Below are positions 15,573-23,123 of a DNA stretch of 64,000 nt, piece by piece. A model generated the notes under the pieces. The model was given only the letters and a program-made list of their open reading frames with translations. It was not told the origin of the DNA and searched no databases. Both the position numbers and the translations under genes were made by a program. Every line of letters starts with the position of its first letter. Within the stretch, counting starts at the first letter, position 1. The stretch spans positions 92,276-156,275 of the IMG/VR virus record IMGVR_UViG_3300022188_000006; one strand, given 5' to 3'. Source of the DNA: a virus.

Positions 15573-17430
15573 TCGTCCGAGGAACAATTCTGACCATCGA
15601 ACCACAAAAACTCAAGGGCAGATCCTGCACAAACTTCTCTGGGGTGTTCGTCGTAATTCGCTCGCCCAGGGGTCCCAGGTAACCGCCCATTACGTACTCC
15701 ACAAGCGGATTTTCCTCGCCGCTGAGCACCACAACCTTGTCACCCTTTAGGGCGATCTCCCCGACAAGCTTTTGGTCTTTTCCAGCACCGGTGTAGACCT
15801 GCATAATCTCAGCGTTCTCAGACTTCAATATGAAGTCCTCTAGTTGGCGCAGAGCCATCGCAACAGTAGCCATCTCTGCCGCGTGTGGTTTCGGTTTAGG
15901 TGGCTTAGGTGTCTGGAGAGACCTTGCTCCCATGGCAAGCTCTACCATGTTCAACGTGCGAGGTAACCTGCCTTTCTCCTTTATTCGCCTAAGACGCGCA
16001 ATGACACCGTTGGCTTCCTTACCTAGGCCCCATTTTTCCAAGGTTTTCTTTAGTTGTCCCTCGTCTACTTTTTGCAGCTGCGAGACGATCCGCTTGTCTA
16101 TCTTCCCGCCGTTGTACTCATGGGAAAGCCAGTGAGGCACAGACGTAAAACCGTGAAAATCGCCTCGTTCATCACTGATCGGGAAGTTGAACCCATTGTC
16201 GATCGCGAATGCTTGCTTTCGGTCAGCACTGACCAAGTAATTCCCGAAGTGCCTGTCTGTGGCCCCTGTAAGGTAGTCAAAGACGGCCATTTTTTCCACG
16301 GAAAACCTGAAATCAGGATCGTTTTCGAAGTGCATCTGCGTCTTCGCCCGTGAAAAGTCACTCCCGCTCATAGCCCCTTCGACAAAATGCTGCCTAGAAG
16401 CAGAAGCCTCCGGATTCAGTGCAGCCTCTTGCAGTTCCTTCAAGGCTTCTTTTGAGAGCTTATTTTCCTTGTAAGCAGCCTGGAGTTCTGGGTGCATCAG
16501 AACCTGCTTGACAACCCTTGCTCTATCCTCGGCCGCTACCTGCGTCTTTGTCTTTACTGTTGGCGGGACAATGCCGAAACCCAGCAACCTGTCCACCTCA
16601 AAAGCCGCCGCTTCGCGCGCCCCCACCGACACTTTTTCGTTGAGAATACCACGCCGCATGAAACTAATCGGTGGACCAAGTCCATCCGGCTTTGTTACGC
16701 TCTTGCTGCCATCAGGTGCCTGATCGAAGTAAACCAGTGTTCGGCTGTCAATGCCTGCTTGCTCCCGTTTCACCGGGTCAGAGCGCAGAGCTTTTTCTAC
16801 TTGCTCTAGGTGTCCTTCCCAAGGAGCTGACGAGAGTGCACCCTTCTTGTAAACAAAATCTCCCCATCCCGTCTCTTCGTCGTGCTTGGCCGGACCGGCC
16901 TCCCTCTCATCCAGCTTGTCGAGTTTTTCTGCTATCTCCCGCAATATGCCGTAAGCTTTCTGGATCTGCTCGGCATCCCCTTTCTTGAATCCATCACGCA
17001 AAAGCTGAGCAAACTCCTTCGCCCGTGTGCTAATCTGTTCCAGGACCTTCTTCTGATGCTCAGTAGTAGCCTTGGTTTTCATTTCGCGGAACCGCTCACC
17101 GAACTTCTTCATTAGTTCGGCAGACTTCCGCTTCAGGTCCGGTGTTGCCTGCCTCGACGATCTCAACTGTCGGACAACGCTCTCGACCTCCTGGGCCAGC
17201 TTCGATGTCTTCGGGGACGGCCCTGCCACGGTCTCAGTCTTTGCGCCCTTGGGCGGCGTGTCCGAATACTCATAGGTACCATCGGGCAATTTACGCCGCC
17301 AGAGATGGCGCTTCCTGCCCGTGCGTCCCTCTGGGTCTGGGGGCTCCCAATCACCGACCTTCGCTTTCAATAGCAGGCTAAACTGCGTCAGCGATTCAAC
17401 GATGGCTTCCCTGGAAAGATCCGCGATCAC
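15547..17430 (-). CDS. Large FAM20/PI-kinase-like fusion protein
   Basis: 627 residues in three parts. Residues 25-60 hold an aromatic/basic motif (RKRHLWRRKLPDGTYEY) followed by about 120 residues of coiled coil. Residues 190-480 hold the kinase-like core: AREAAAFEVDRLLGF (E273), VPPTV, DRHFGN (392-397) and AIDNG (409-413). The last 90 residues resemble the separate small protein at 3790-4116. The core is paralogous to 4103-4933. The coiled-coil N-terminus could anchor it in the virion (inference). A dispersed palindrome copy lies inside the gene at 16219-16236. The start is GTG, with GGGAGG 10 nt upstream, overlapping the previous stop. Confidence 0.8.
   Translation of the reverse strand: MIADLSREAIVESLTQFSLLLKAKVGDWEPPDPEGRTGRKRHLWRRKLPDGTYEYSDTPPKGAKTETVAGPSPKTSKLAQEVESVVRQLRSSRQATPDLKRKSAELMKKFGERFREMKTKATTEHQKKVLEQISTRAKEFAQLLRDGFKKGDAEQIQKAYGILREIAEKLDKLDEREAGPAKHDEETGWGDFVYKKGALSSAPWEGHLEQVEKALRSDPVKREQAGIDSRTLVYFDQAPDGSKSVTKPDGLGPPISFMRRGILNEKVSVGAREAAAFEVDRLLGFGIVPPTVKTKTQVAAEDRARVVKQVLMHPELQAAYKENKLSKEALKELQEAALNPEASASRQHFVEGAMSGSDFSRAKTQMHFENDPDFRFSVEKMAVFDYLTGATDRHFGNYLVSADRKQAFAIDNGFNFPISDERGDFHGFTSVPHWLSHEYNGGKIDKRIVSQLQKVDEGQLKKTLEKWGLGKEANGVIARLRRIKEKGRLPRTLNMVELAMGARSLQTPKPPKPKPHAAEMATVAMALRQLEDFILKSENAEIMQVYTGAGKDQKLVGEIALKGDKVVVLSGEENPLVEYVMGGYLGPLGERITTNTPEKFVQDLPLSFCGSMVRIVPRTNANAPGSE
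16219..16236. repeat. Dispersed palindrome copy 2 (in kinase-like gene)
   Basis: TCGGTCAGCACTGACCAA. The arms GGTCAG/CTGACC are perfect and the outer bases differ on one side. It lies in the coding sequence, where the minus-strand codons read Val-Ser-Ala-Asp-Arg. Confidence 0.75.
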
Positions 17431-17645
17431 TAGGCGCTAACCTCCCTAACAGCCCCGTCTTCAACAGGAACGACAGGGAAACCAAGAAACTCCTCCGGCA
17501 TAATAAGAGGTTCGCGCTCAAGAATCGGAACGAGTACCGTCCGGCCGTCCGCGCCTTTCCCTACACCAACAGACCGGGCTACCTTTACCTCTCTGTTTAT
17601 GCGCTGGAGCAGTTTCTGTGCGGCAACACGTTCTTCGTTGGTCAT
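17430..17645 (-). CDS. Small hypothetical protein
   Basis: 71 residues, unrecognised. The N-terminal helix (EERVAAQKLLQRINREVKVA) is followed by a strand-rich part (TVLVPILEREPLIMPEEF). It starts with ATG one base after the stop of the upstream gene and ends in the GTG of the kinase-like gene, so it is tightly coupled to both. Possibly a structural accessory protein. Confidence 0.6.
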   Translation of the reverse strand: MTNEERVAAQKLLQRINREVKVARSVGVGKGADGRTVLVPILEREPLIMPEEFLGFPVVPVEDGAVREVSA

Positions 17646-17646
17646 T

Positions 17647-18840
17647 TTACGGAATCACTTTCATCAATTGCTTCTCGAAATCAACCAGAGTCTTTTGAAC
17701 TGCTTTCTCGATCAACCCCCTCGGATCCTCGAAAGATTTCCCAGCAGACAAACGGGCGTGCAAACCAGCTGTCATCCGCTCGATGTTAAACTCTTCGCGA
17801 AGGTCGTCTTCGTCATCCTTGAACATAATGATTTTCAGTAGATTTTCGAATTGTTCAGGCGAAAGCTTTTCCATCTGCCGCTTTACCCTATTGAACTCCC
17901 GCATGTTCCTGTAATTTTGGGGATCCATACCATCCAGGAAATCGCGCTTCAACTGCTCTTTTGTCCTCCCCCTTCCACGCCTGCCCAGACTAAGTTTGAA
18001 GTACCCCATTTCGCTCATTAGGCTGTTCAGCAGCTCTTGTTCCTTTTCTGTCAATTTCACCCCAGCAGCCTTCAGAGCTTCTAAGTATCTCCGCTTTGAT
18101 TCTTTTGTCATGTGATCCGCCAAACCAGTGGCCTGTCGCAGCTGCATCACAAGCTTCGTGCCTCGTTTCCGCCCAGTCGGCTCCCAATCCTGCTTTTCCT
18201 TCGCGCCCTTCTTACCTACCTTCTTCATGTACTCGTCGTAAGCCTTCGAGCCACGTCGCACACGAACGATGGTGCCGTCCTTCCTCTTCGTCCATAGAGC
18301 CATGCCGCGTCCCTCAAAGCCAGACTTGGCCCACCAGAATTCCCCGACCTCGCGACGCTTCCGCGGCCCCGTCCGCCCGGCCTGGCCTGTTCCCTTCCCG
18401 CTTGTACCGAGCTTCAAGGCTCTTTTGCGCTGTTGCTTCGTAGTATAGCGTGGCTTCTTCGACTTGACTTTTTTGGGCTTTGCCTTTGCTTTTGCCTGCG
18501 CCCGCTTTTGCTGCATCAGCTTTGCCTTCGTCTTCCCGGACAGCTTGCGTTCTCTCTTTCCGGGTATCTTCCGCGGACGACCCTTGATGCCAACATCGCC
18601 GCCTCGCATGCTAGGCCCAACCGGCGCCTTCCCAAGCTTGATGAGTTCCTCTTCCTCATTCGCAATGAACTCATCTCCTACCCCGGCCATCTGGGCGACC
18701 GACGGGAGCGAGAAAGCGGAAGCCAAATCCCCAGCTTCTTTGCCAAGGACAATGTCCACAGCTCGCTTCTCAGGCAAGTCCTTTTCCTTTCGCCGACGCA
18801 CTGCCTGCTCCAGAATCTCCAACGTTTCGAAAAGCGCCAT
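17647..18840 (-). CDS. Large basic late protein, candidate scaffold or internal head protein
   Basis: 397 residues from the ATG at 18840, which has AAGGAG 7 nt upstream; the ORF could extend upstream without a ribosome-binding site. Residues 95-150 are extremely Lys/Arg/Ala-rich (KAKLMQQKRAQAKAKAKPKK). A short ALWTKRKDGTIVRVRRG motif (about 180-196) resembles those in other late proteins. The C-terminal 150 residues are helical, with FLDGMDPQNYRNMREFNRV. DNA-binding or scaffold function is inferred from composition; no family recognised. Confidence 0.65.
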   Translation of the reverse strand: MALFETLEILEQAVRRRKEKDLPEKRAVDIVLGKEAGDLASAFSLPSVAQMAGVGDEFIANEEEELIKLGKAPVGPSMRGGDVGIKGRPRKIPGKRERKLSGKTKAKLMQQKRAQAKAKAKPKKVKSKKPRYTTKQQRKRALKLGTSGKGTGQAGRTGPRKRREVGEFWWAKSGFEGRGMALWTKRKDGTIVRVRRGSKAYDEYMKKVGKKGAKEKQDWEPTGRKRGTKLVMQLRQATGLADHMTKESKRRYLEALKAAGVKLTEKEQELLNSLMSEMGYFKLSLGRRGRGRTKEQLKRDFLDGMDPQNYRNMREFNRVKRQMEKLSPEQFENLLKIIMFKDDEDDLREEFNIERMTAGLHARLSAGKSFEDPRGLIEKAVQKTLVDFEKQLMKVIP

Positions 18841-18851
18841 CTGCCGCTCCT

Positions 18852-19064
18852 TTACGAACAAAGAGAATGAATGATCTCCTCCGTTCTTATCCTGCGTATC
18901 ACAATCTGCTTTCCAGCCCAGAGACTGGGTAAAGCTTCTCCGACAGGCTCCAACGCACCCGTGACCCACACGTACCACTTATTTGGGCGTTCTTCAACGA
19001 ATACTACGCCCGTCGTGGCACTGAGGGCCAGTTTATACAGATCCGTAGCGACCTTACTGTTCAT
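18852..19064 (-). CDS. Small hypothetical protein after SOD
   Basis: 71 residues from the ATG at 19064, overlapping the end of the superoxide dismutase gene by 11 nt. It contains a compact beta segment (TGVVFVEERPNKWYVWVTGALEPVG; first 20 residues quoted are the core) and a basic C-terminus. Unrecognised. The overlap makes translation coupled to SOD. Confidence 0.55.
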   Translation of the reverse strand: MNSKVATDLYKLALSATTGVVFVEERPNKWYVWVTGALEPVGEALPSLWAGKQIVIRRIRTEEIIHSLCS

Positions 19065-19773
19065 GCCAGTTCCTGTCAGCAAAGCCCCAGTTGACGAGCT
19101 GTCTTACAGCCTTATTCAGGTACGACCGCCTATCGCTCTGATAGTCGAGATAGTAGGCATGCTCCCACAGGTCTATCGCGAGCAGCGGAGTCATACTCTC
19201 ATCCAGCAGTGGTCCCGCGGCATTTTCCCCGTAAACGACTTCTGGCTCTTCGTTTCTCTTGACCAGCCACAACCAACCGGAGCCAAAGAGTTTATCCCCC
19301 ATGTCTACCATGACACGCCGGCATTCTTCGGTCGAACCATATTTCCTTCGCACCGCAGACAGCAGATCACCTGTTGGCGCTGTGTCCTGACCAGGAGGGG
19401 ATATAGACATCCAATAGAATGCGTGATTCCAGGCTTCCCCCGCACGTCTGGCAAGCACCTTGTTCCCATCTGCTCCAGAAGAAATGAGACTTCTCAGATC
19501 TTCTTGCTCGAATCGAGTCCCGCGAACCATTTCCCTCACAAGATCCACGTACCTCTTGTGTATGCGAACGTGCGCCTCGATTGTATCCCTTGAGAGAGCG
19601 GGCGACAGCTCACCCATCTTGAAAGGTAATGCTGGCATCACTAGGCGGCCAGCAATGTCTGTAGCCGGCTGTTCGTTACCTTTTTGCTGCTTCACCTTTG
19701 TCACAAAGGCTGCATTGCTCCCCACAGATTTCAGGAGAGCCCCAAAACCTCCTAGACCAATGCCTGTCTGCAT
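19054..19773 (-). CDS. Fe/Mn-type superoxide dismutase
   Basis: 239 residues from the ATG at 19773 (GGAGGAG 5 nt upstream). After a 45-residue extra N-terminus comes a full Fe/Mn-SOD: PALPFKMGELSPALS, ligands H68 (EAHVRIHKRYVD), H117 (AWNHAFYW), D201 and H205 (DLWEHAYYLDY), and the GSGWLWLV strand. It would convert superoxide to peroxide and oxygen. The second-sphere Gln usually four residues before H117 is Glu here, and the MnSOD Gln is also absent (NAAG in that place), so activity or metal choice may be altered. First gene after the promoter at 19.85 kb, heading the late operon: virion association is plausible. Confidence 0.9.
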   Translation of the reverse strand: MQTGIGLGGFGALLKSVGSNAAFVTKVKQQKGNEQPATDIAGRLVMPALPFKMGELSPALSRDTIEAHVRIHKRYVDLVREMVRGTRFEQEDLRSLISSGADGNKVLARRAGEAWNHAFYWMSISPPGQDTAPTGDLLSAVRRKYGSTEECRRVMVDMGDKLFGSGWLWLVKRNEEPEVVYGENAAGPLLDESMTPLLAIDLWEHAYYLDYQSDRRSYLNKAVRQLVNWGFADRNWHEQ

Positions 19774-19844
19774 GCTCTCCTCCCATACACCGCCGGCAGA
19801 CACCGCCTAGCAGTATCAACCGAAGCAAACGCACTGTTATTTTA

Positions 19845-19873
19845 ATCTTATCTATGCCCGGCAAGGGAGTCAA
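19845..19873 (-). promoter_or_regulatory. Sigma70-like promoter for SOD/late operon
   Basis: TTGACT (19868-19873), a 17-nt spacer and TAAGAT (19845-19850) on the minus strand, about 70 nt before the SOD start. Same -35 and spacing as the promoter at 7.8 kb. Being placed after two hairpins, it probably starts late transcription. Confidence 0.65.
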
Positions 19874-19883
19874 GCAGAAGCAA

Positions 19884-19913
19884 GAGGGGCGCATGGCTGA
19901 TCATGCGCCCCTT
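19884..19913 (-). terminator. Strong hairpin, possible bidirectional terminator
   Basis: GGGGCGCATG (19886-19895) and CATGCGCCCC (19902-19911) form a perfect 10-bp stem with a 6-nt loop, extended by an A-T pair. The minus-strand downstream sequence is pyrimidine-rich (CTTGCTTCTGCTT), not a clean U-run. It may be a backup terminator or shield a 5' end. Confidence 0.5.
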
Positions 19914-19996
19914 CTCGTGCCTCAATCTGGCAGAACCGTCGTCACAGGAGAGGACTATTTACTCCGTTTGTCAAACTTCTACTGCGTTCTTTCTGG

Positions 19997-20031
19997 AAAA
20001 ACGAGAGTCACGCCGGGCGAGCGTGACTCTC
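19997..20031 (-). terminator. Rho-independent terminator of ribonucleotide reductase gene
   Basis: GAGAGTCACGC (20003-20013) pairs with GCGTGACTCTC (20021-20031), an 11-bp stem with a 7-nt loop. On the minus strand it is followed by GTTTTTCC. It lies 55 nt after the reductase stop codon. Confidence 0.8.
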
Positions 20032-20085
20032 TGGGCAACACAGGACACAAGGAAGCGCCTGTTAGTCACCAATATGGATACAACA

Positions 20086-22101
20086 TCAATCGTCCTGGAG
20101 AACAATCCTGCAAGAGTTATTCTTGCATTCAAGTTCTCCTGCAGCACTGAACTTCATTTCTGCTGCGTCGTAATCTTCTTTTTCGATGCGTTCATACGGC
20201 ATCTGCGGTCGGTTTGAAACAGTGGGCATGACTGTCGTACCCTTCAGGTGCGGCCCGAAAGCAATGAGAGCGCGTTCAACATCCTCCACAGTCACCTTTT
20301 CGGGATCCACGTTGACAGTGAAGGAAATCGAGTTGTCCACATAGCTGTCCTGAACTGTCTTCTGTACGTCAAGGTATTCCTCCAGGGTCAGGTCTGTCGA
20401 CTCCTCGACAAGCCCCGGATCAATTTCGGGATCGTCCAGTATCTTAGCCCGACAGATGTAAGAAACTACCTTCGTATTGGGACTATAAAGCGAATCCTCT
20501 ACATCGAGTCCGTTCTTTTCTGCCTCTTCGACGATTTTCCGTTGGTTTTCGTCGCTCATCAAATAGGCCACGCGACGCCGAAAATACCGGAACATCACCG
20601 GCTGCATACCCTCCGAACACCCCGCCAGCTTAGATGTCGAGCCCGTGGGAGCACACGTGCTCACCTTCACAGGTTCAGGTATCCTCAGTTCGAAAGCATA
20701 CTCGCGCGCTGCATTCCTTACCATCTTTGCCGCCTTCTGCAGGGCGGTCTTCTGCCTTTCGGCCGACGGAAACTCACTGAACCGCACGCCTTCCCTTACC
20801 AACCAATCGGCAAATCCCGTAAATCCGACGCCAATTCTCCTATCGCGTAGCACAACCTCACGTGCAGGCCCCTCCGGATAGTCGGCATACGTAGCACGGA
20901 TGAGGAATCGCGTCATCAGCCTAAACGCTTCCAACATTCCAGCCAAATCATGTGCAAATTTGCCCAAATTCACACTCCCGAGGATGCAGCTCCCCCACTC
21001 CGGCAGCGTTATCTCCCCACAAGGATTTGTGCAAACAATCTTGTTTGGCTCTCCCTCATTCGCTTTCGTTATGTTGAATATCCCAGGCTCACCATTTGAC
21101 AGGGCTCCTTCGGCAATCATCCGCATAATCTTTTGAGCGTGTGCATCCTTTCGTCGAAGTGCCAGCCAAAAGTAACTGTCAAGCACAATCGAGATATTCG
21201 TGGTCCAGTGCGCTGAGCCATCAGCTTTCAGGTCAAGAAACCTCTCGATGTCCTCGTCCTTCCAATGCTTCATTGACATCCTGGCACTACGCCGGGAGCT
21301 TCCAGCAACTACGCAGCGGGCAATCTCATGGTCTATATCCAGACAGAGAAATGAATCCGGTTTCGTGCCGACAGCGGCATTCATTCTGTCCGCGACCGAC
21401 AAAAGCATCTCTACAAGTGCGGCAGGTCCACTGGCAACCCCACCAAACCTCTTCAGTCGACTGCCGCTCGGCCGCACATGCGAGACATCGAACACCACCT
21501 CCTTTGCCCGTTCACCCTTTTCATAATATAGGTCTAACATGAGCCCGAGAGCGTCCACCCAGCCCTCGCGGCTATCTTCCACCTGGATCGCACCGGCCCA
21601 AGAGGCAGCATATTTCTTCGATAGGAATCCGCGTATCTGCTCATAGTCTTTGTGTGCTTCATCGCAAACAACATGGACATCCACCGGGTGATGGATTCTG
21701 CCGTACCGGCACACGAAGGGATTGCTGTAGTTTGCGCCGACACCACCTCCTTCCATCAGGCGCGCAAAGGTAAATCGGAAGTGCTCAGAAAATTTTTCAC
21801 CCCACCCGGACACCCAGCAGTTTGCCACCGTTTGTACACCTATCGCGCCCGTCGACCAAAGGTGTCGTCCGCCGGGCAGAAGCTTAAAATGGTAGATAAG
21901 GTTGAACAGCTTCTCAGGCTCTCCGCGCTCTATGAACCTCTTCGGCACAAACCTGCAGTTTCCTTCTACGACCCGTTTGACTGTTTCTGCCCACTCTTCC
22001 TTGCTACCATCCGGCTTGGTTCGACTGTATGTTCGCCGGAAAATATCCTCTCCAAGAGAACCCCACGAAGGCGCATCGAGCCGTTCAGGAAGCCGCAGCA
22101 T
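20086..22101 (-). CDS. nrdJ: Adenosylcobalamin-dependent class II ribonucleotide reductase
   Basis: 671 residues from the ATG at 22101 (AAGGAGG, ideal spacing; an upstream in-frame start at 22128 lacks one). It reduces ribonucleotides to deoxyribonucleotides using B12. It is of the monomeric Lactobacillus-type (RTPR) form: NCW (C95), the finger motif TNPCGEITLPEWGSC (C361 radical Cys, E363, C372, with the same 11-residue spacing as C408-C419 in the reference enzyme) and a C-terminal shuttle pair C659/C664 (CKNNSC). GGGVGANYS and FTGFADW motifs support this. No separate beta subunit is needed. Followed by an intrinsic terminator. It supplies dNTPs for phage replication. Confidence 0.95.
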   Translation of the reverse strand: MLRLPERLDAPSWGSLGEDIFRRTYSRTKPDGSKEEWAETVKRVVEGNCRFVPKRFIERGEPEKLFNLIYHFKLLPGGRHLWSTGAIGVQTVANCWVSGWGEKFSEHFRFTFARLMEGGGVGANYSNPFVCRYGRIHHPVDVHVVCDEAHKDYEQIRGFLSKKYAASWAGAIQVEDSREGWVDALGLMLDLYYEKGERAKEVVFDVSHVRPSGSRLKRFGGVASGPAALVEMLLSVADRMNAAVGTKPDSFLCLDIDHEIARCVVAGSSRRSARMSMKHWKDEDIERFLDLKADGSAHWTTNISIVLDSYFWLALRRKDAHAQKIMRMIAEGALSNGEPGIFNITKANEGEPNKIVCTNPCGEITLPEWGSCILGSVNLGKFAHDLAGMLEAFRLMTRFLIRATYADYPEGPAREVVLRDRRIGVGFTGFADWLVREGVRFSEFPSAERQKTALQKAAKMVRNAAREYAFELRIPEPVKVSTCAPTGSTSKLAGCSEGMQPVMFRYFRRRVAYLMSDENQRKIVEEAEKNGLDVEDSLYSPNTKVVSYICRAKILDDPEIDPGLVEESTDLTLEEYLDVQKTVQDSYVDNSISFTVNVDPEKVTVEDVERALIAFGPHLKGTTVMPTVSNRPQMPYERIEKEDYDAAEMKFSAAGELECKNNSCRIVLQDD

Positions 22102-22145
22102 CCCTCTCCTCCTTTCCACTCTGTTCAACCAAAACCGGATAGGCT

Positions 22146-22334
22146 CTAAAGACTGTCCCAGGTAGCGACTTCCGCCGGGTCGAGAAGCTCTATCGGTAAC
22201 GCCAGGCGATACCGTCGATAGCTTCTTCCCTCTTCGTTAAGTCGCTCCTGGCATCTTTTACAGAACCTATTGAAGTTGCCTTCCGACCAGAACTTTTTTC
22301 CGCACCCCAGGCATGCTCTTTTTCGCCTACTCAT
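22146..22334 (-). CDS. Small zinc-finger protein
   Basis: 62 residues from the ATG at 22334 (AGGG at 8 nt). It begins MSRRKRACLGCGKKFWSEG, then NRFCKRCQE: a treble-clef-like C-x2-C…C-x2-C zinc finger preceded by basic residues. The pattern RxRxCLxCGxxFxSxGxxNRxCxxC recurs in small phage and plasmid DNA-binding proteins. Its start lies just after a long-stem hairpin (22352-22389). It may regulate the downstream reductase gene, 45 nt away (inference). Confidence 0.7.
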   Translation of the reverse strand: MSRRKRACLGCGKKFWSEGNFNRFCKRCQERLNEEGRSYRRYRLALPIELLDPAEVATWDSL

Positions 22335-22351
22335 TGGCAAGCCCTGTTGCG

Positions 22352-22389
22352 GGTGCCAACATTTGTATCGGGTCCGCCCTGTTGGCACC
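22352..22389. other. Hairpin with 10-bp stem and 18-nt loop
   Basis: GGTGCCAACA (22352-22361) and TGTTGGCACC (22380-22389) are perfect inverted repeats separated by 18 nt, in the 92-nt gap between the HAD-like gene and the zinc-finger gene. No U-run. Either an operator (two 10-bp half-sites) or a structured 5' leader. Confidence 0.55.
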
Positions 22390-22426
22390 ACTAGCCCATG
22401 AACAAGCACGCCCGGACAGCGTCCGT

Positions 22427-23062
22427 TTAGTTCTTTCCTGCTTTCTTTGCCGCTTCTTCTTTGTCCTCCTCTTCAGCAGCCATACTAAATGCCATCAGCA
22501 AATCCACCAAGAAGTCGTCGTCAGGATCCCCGTGAAAGGGCTCCGCCCAAATGACAAAGTTGCTCACCTTCGGAGACTTGACGATGAGTTCCTGTTCCTC
22601 GTCCTGGCCAAGCCGAACATCCACACCCCACTTCGCCAGCTTGGCGAGGTTCAACAGCTCACCTTCACCAGCGGCAGAGAGCAGCACGACTGAATCCGTA
22701 CCAAGCTTCCTGCCATCGTAGAAACCCTCCTGCACCAACTCGGCGGCGACTTCCTTCAGCATCTCGCCTGGCAATACATGCTCGAAGTACATTTCCAGAC
22801 CACTTTGCTTCAGGAAAGCGTCCAGAAAGTTCGTCTGATGTTTGGATGTGAGCGTAACCTGCTTGAAGAACCGCCGCGCTTCAGTCAGAAATGTCTCGAC
22901 ATGAGGCCGCAAAACGAGGGTACTTGTGTCCTGCATCCCGGCCACGTCATCGAAATACTTGAAAGCCACGGGCTTGAGTTTGCTGCTTAGCCGGGCCTCA
23001 GTCAGGTCTGTCGCAACCAGCACATCTTCCAGGTCCACCAAGAGGGTTTCGATCTTCTTCAT
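22427..23062 (-). CDS. HAD-like (FCP1/NLI-type) protein
   Basis: 211 residues. The N-terminal LLVDLEDVLV resembles HAD motif I (DxDx[TV]) but has Glu in place of the second Asp. Motif II-like segment: LRPHVETFLTEARRFFKQVT, then LTS, as in FCP1/NLI-type phosphatases. The C-terminus is acidic then Lys-rich. HAD enzymes hydrolyse phosphate esters on nucleotides or proteins; the D-to-E change may weaken or alter catalysis. Strong GGAGG 8 nt before the ATG, and its own promoter with palindromic operator just upstream. Confidence 0.65.
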   Translation of the reverse strand: MKKIETLLVDLEDVLVATDLTEARLSSKLKPVAFKYFDDVAGMQDTSTLVLRPHVETFLTEARRFFKQVTLTSKHQTNFLDAFLKQSGLEMYFEHVLPGEMLKEVAAELVQEGFYDGRKLGTDSVVLLSAAGEGELLNLAKLAKWGVDVRLGQDEEQELIVKSPKVSNFVIWAEPFHGDPDDDFLVDLLMAFSMAAEEEDKEEAAKKAGKN

Positions 23063-23073
23063 TGTTGCGTCCT

Positions 23074-23116
23074 CCGGCTGTCTATCATACTATACGACAT
23101 GACAGCCGGAAATCAA
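23074..23116 (-). promoter_or_regulatory. Promoter overlapping a 9-bp palindromic operator
   Basis: TTGATT (23111-23116), a 16-nt spacer and TATAGT (23089-23094) on the minus strand. The perfect inverted repeat CCGGCTGTC (23074-23082)/GACAGCCGG (23101-23109) spans the -10 region. A repressor or activator dimer bound here could switch the HAD-like gene; alternatively the RNA folds as a hairpin. Confidence 0.6.
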
Positions 23117-23123
23117 CCTACCA

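Larger units (their letters stand above)
19774..20085. other. Intergenic region between ribonucleotide reductase and SOD
   Basis: A 312-nt region without genes. It holds, in minus-strand order, an intrinsic terminator (19997-20031), a second strong hairpin (19884-19913) and a sigma70-type promoter (19845-19873). It therefore separates the replication/nucleotide genes from the late region. Confidence 0.7.

Noticed and set aside
19970-19992. TTGACA followed by a possible -10 in the SOD leader
   Set aside because: The exact -35 has no acceptable -10 at 16-18 nt (TCTCCT); the TTGACT/TAAGAT pair further down is better.
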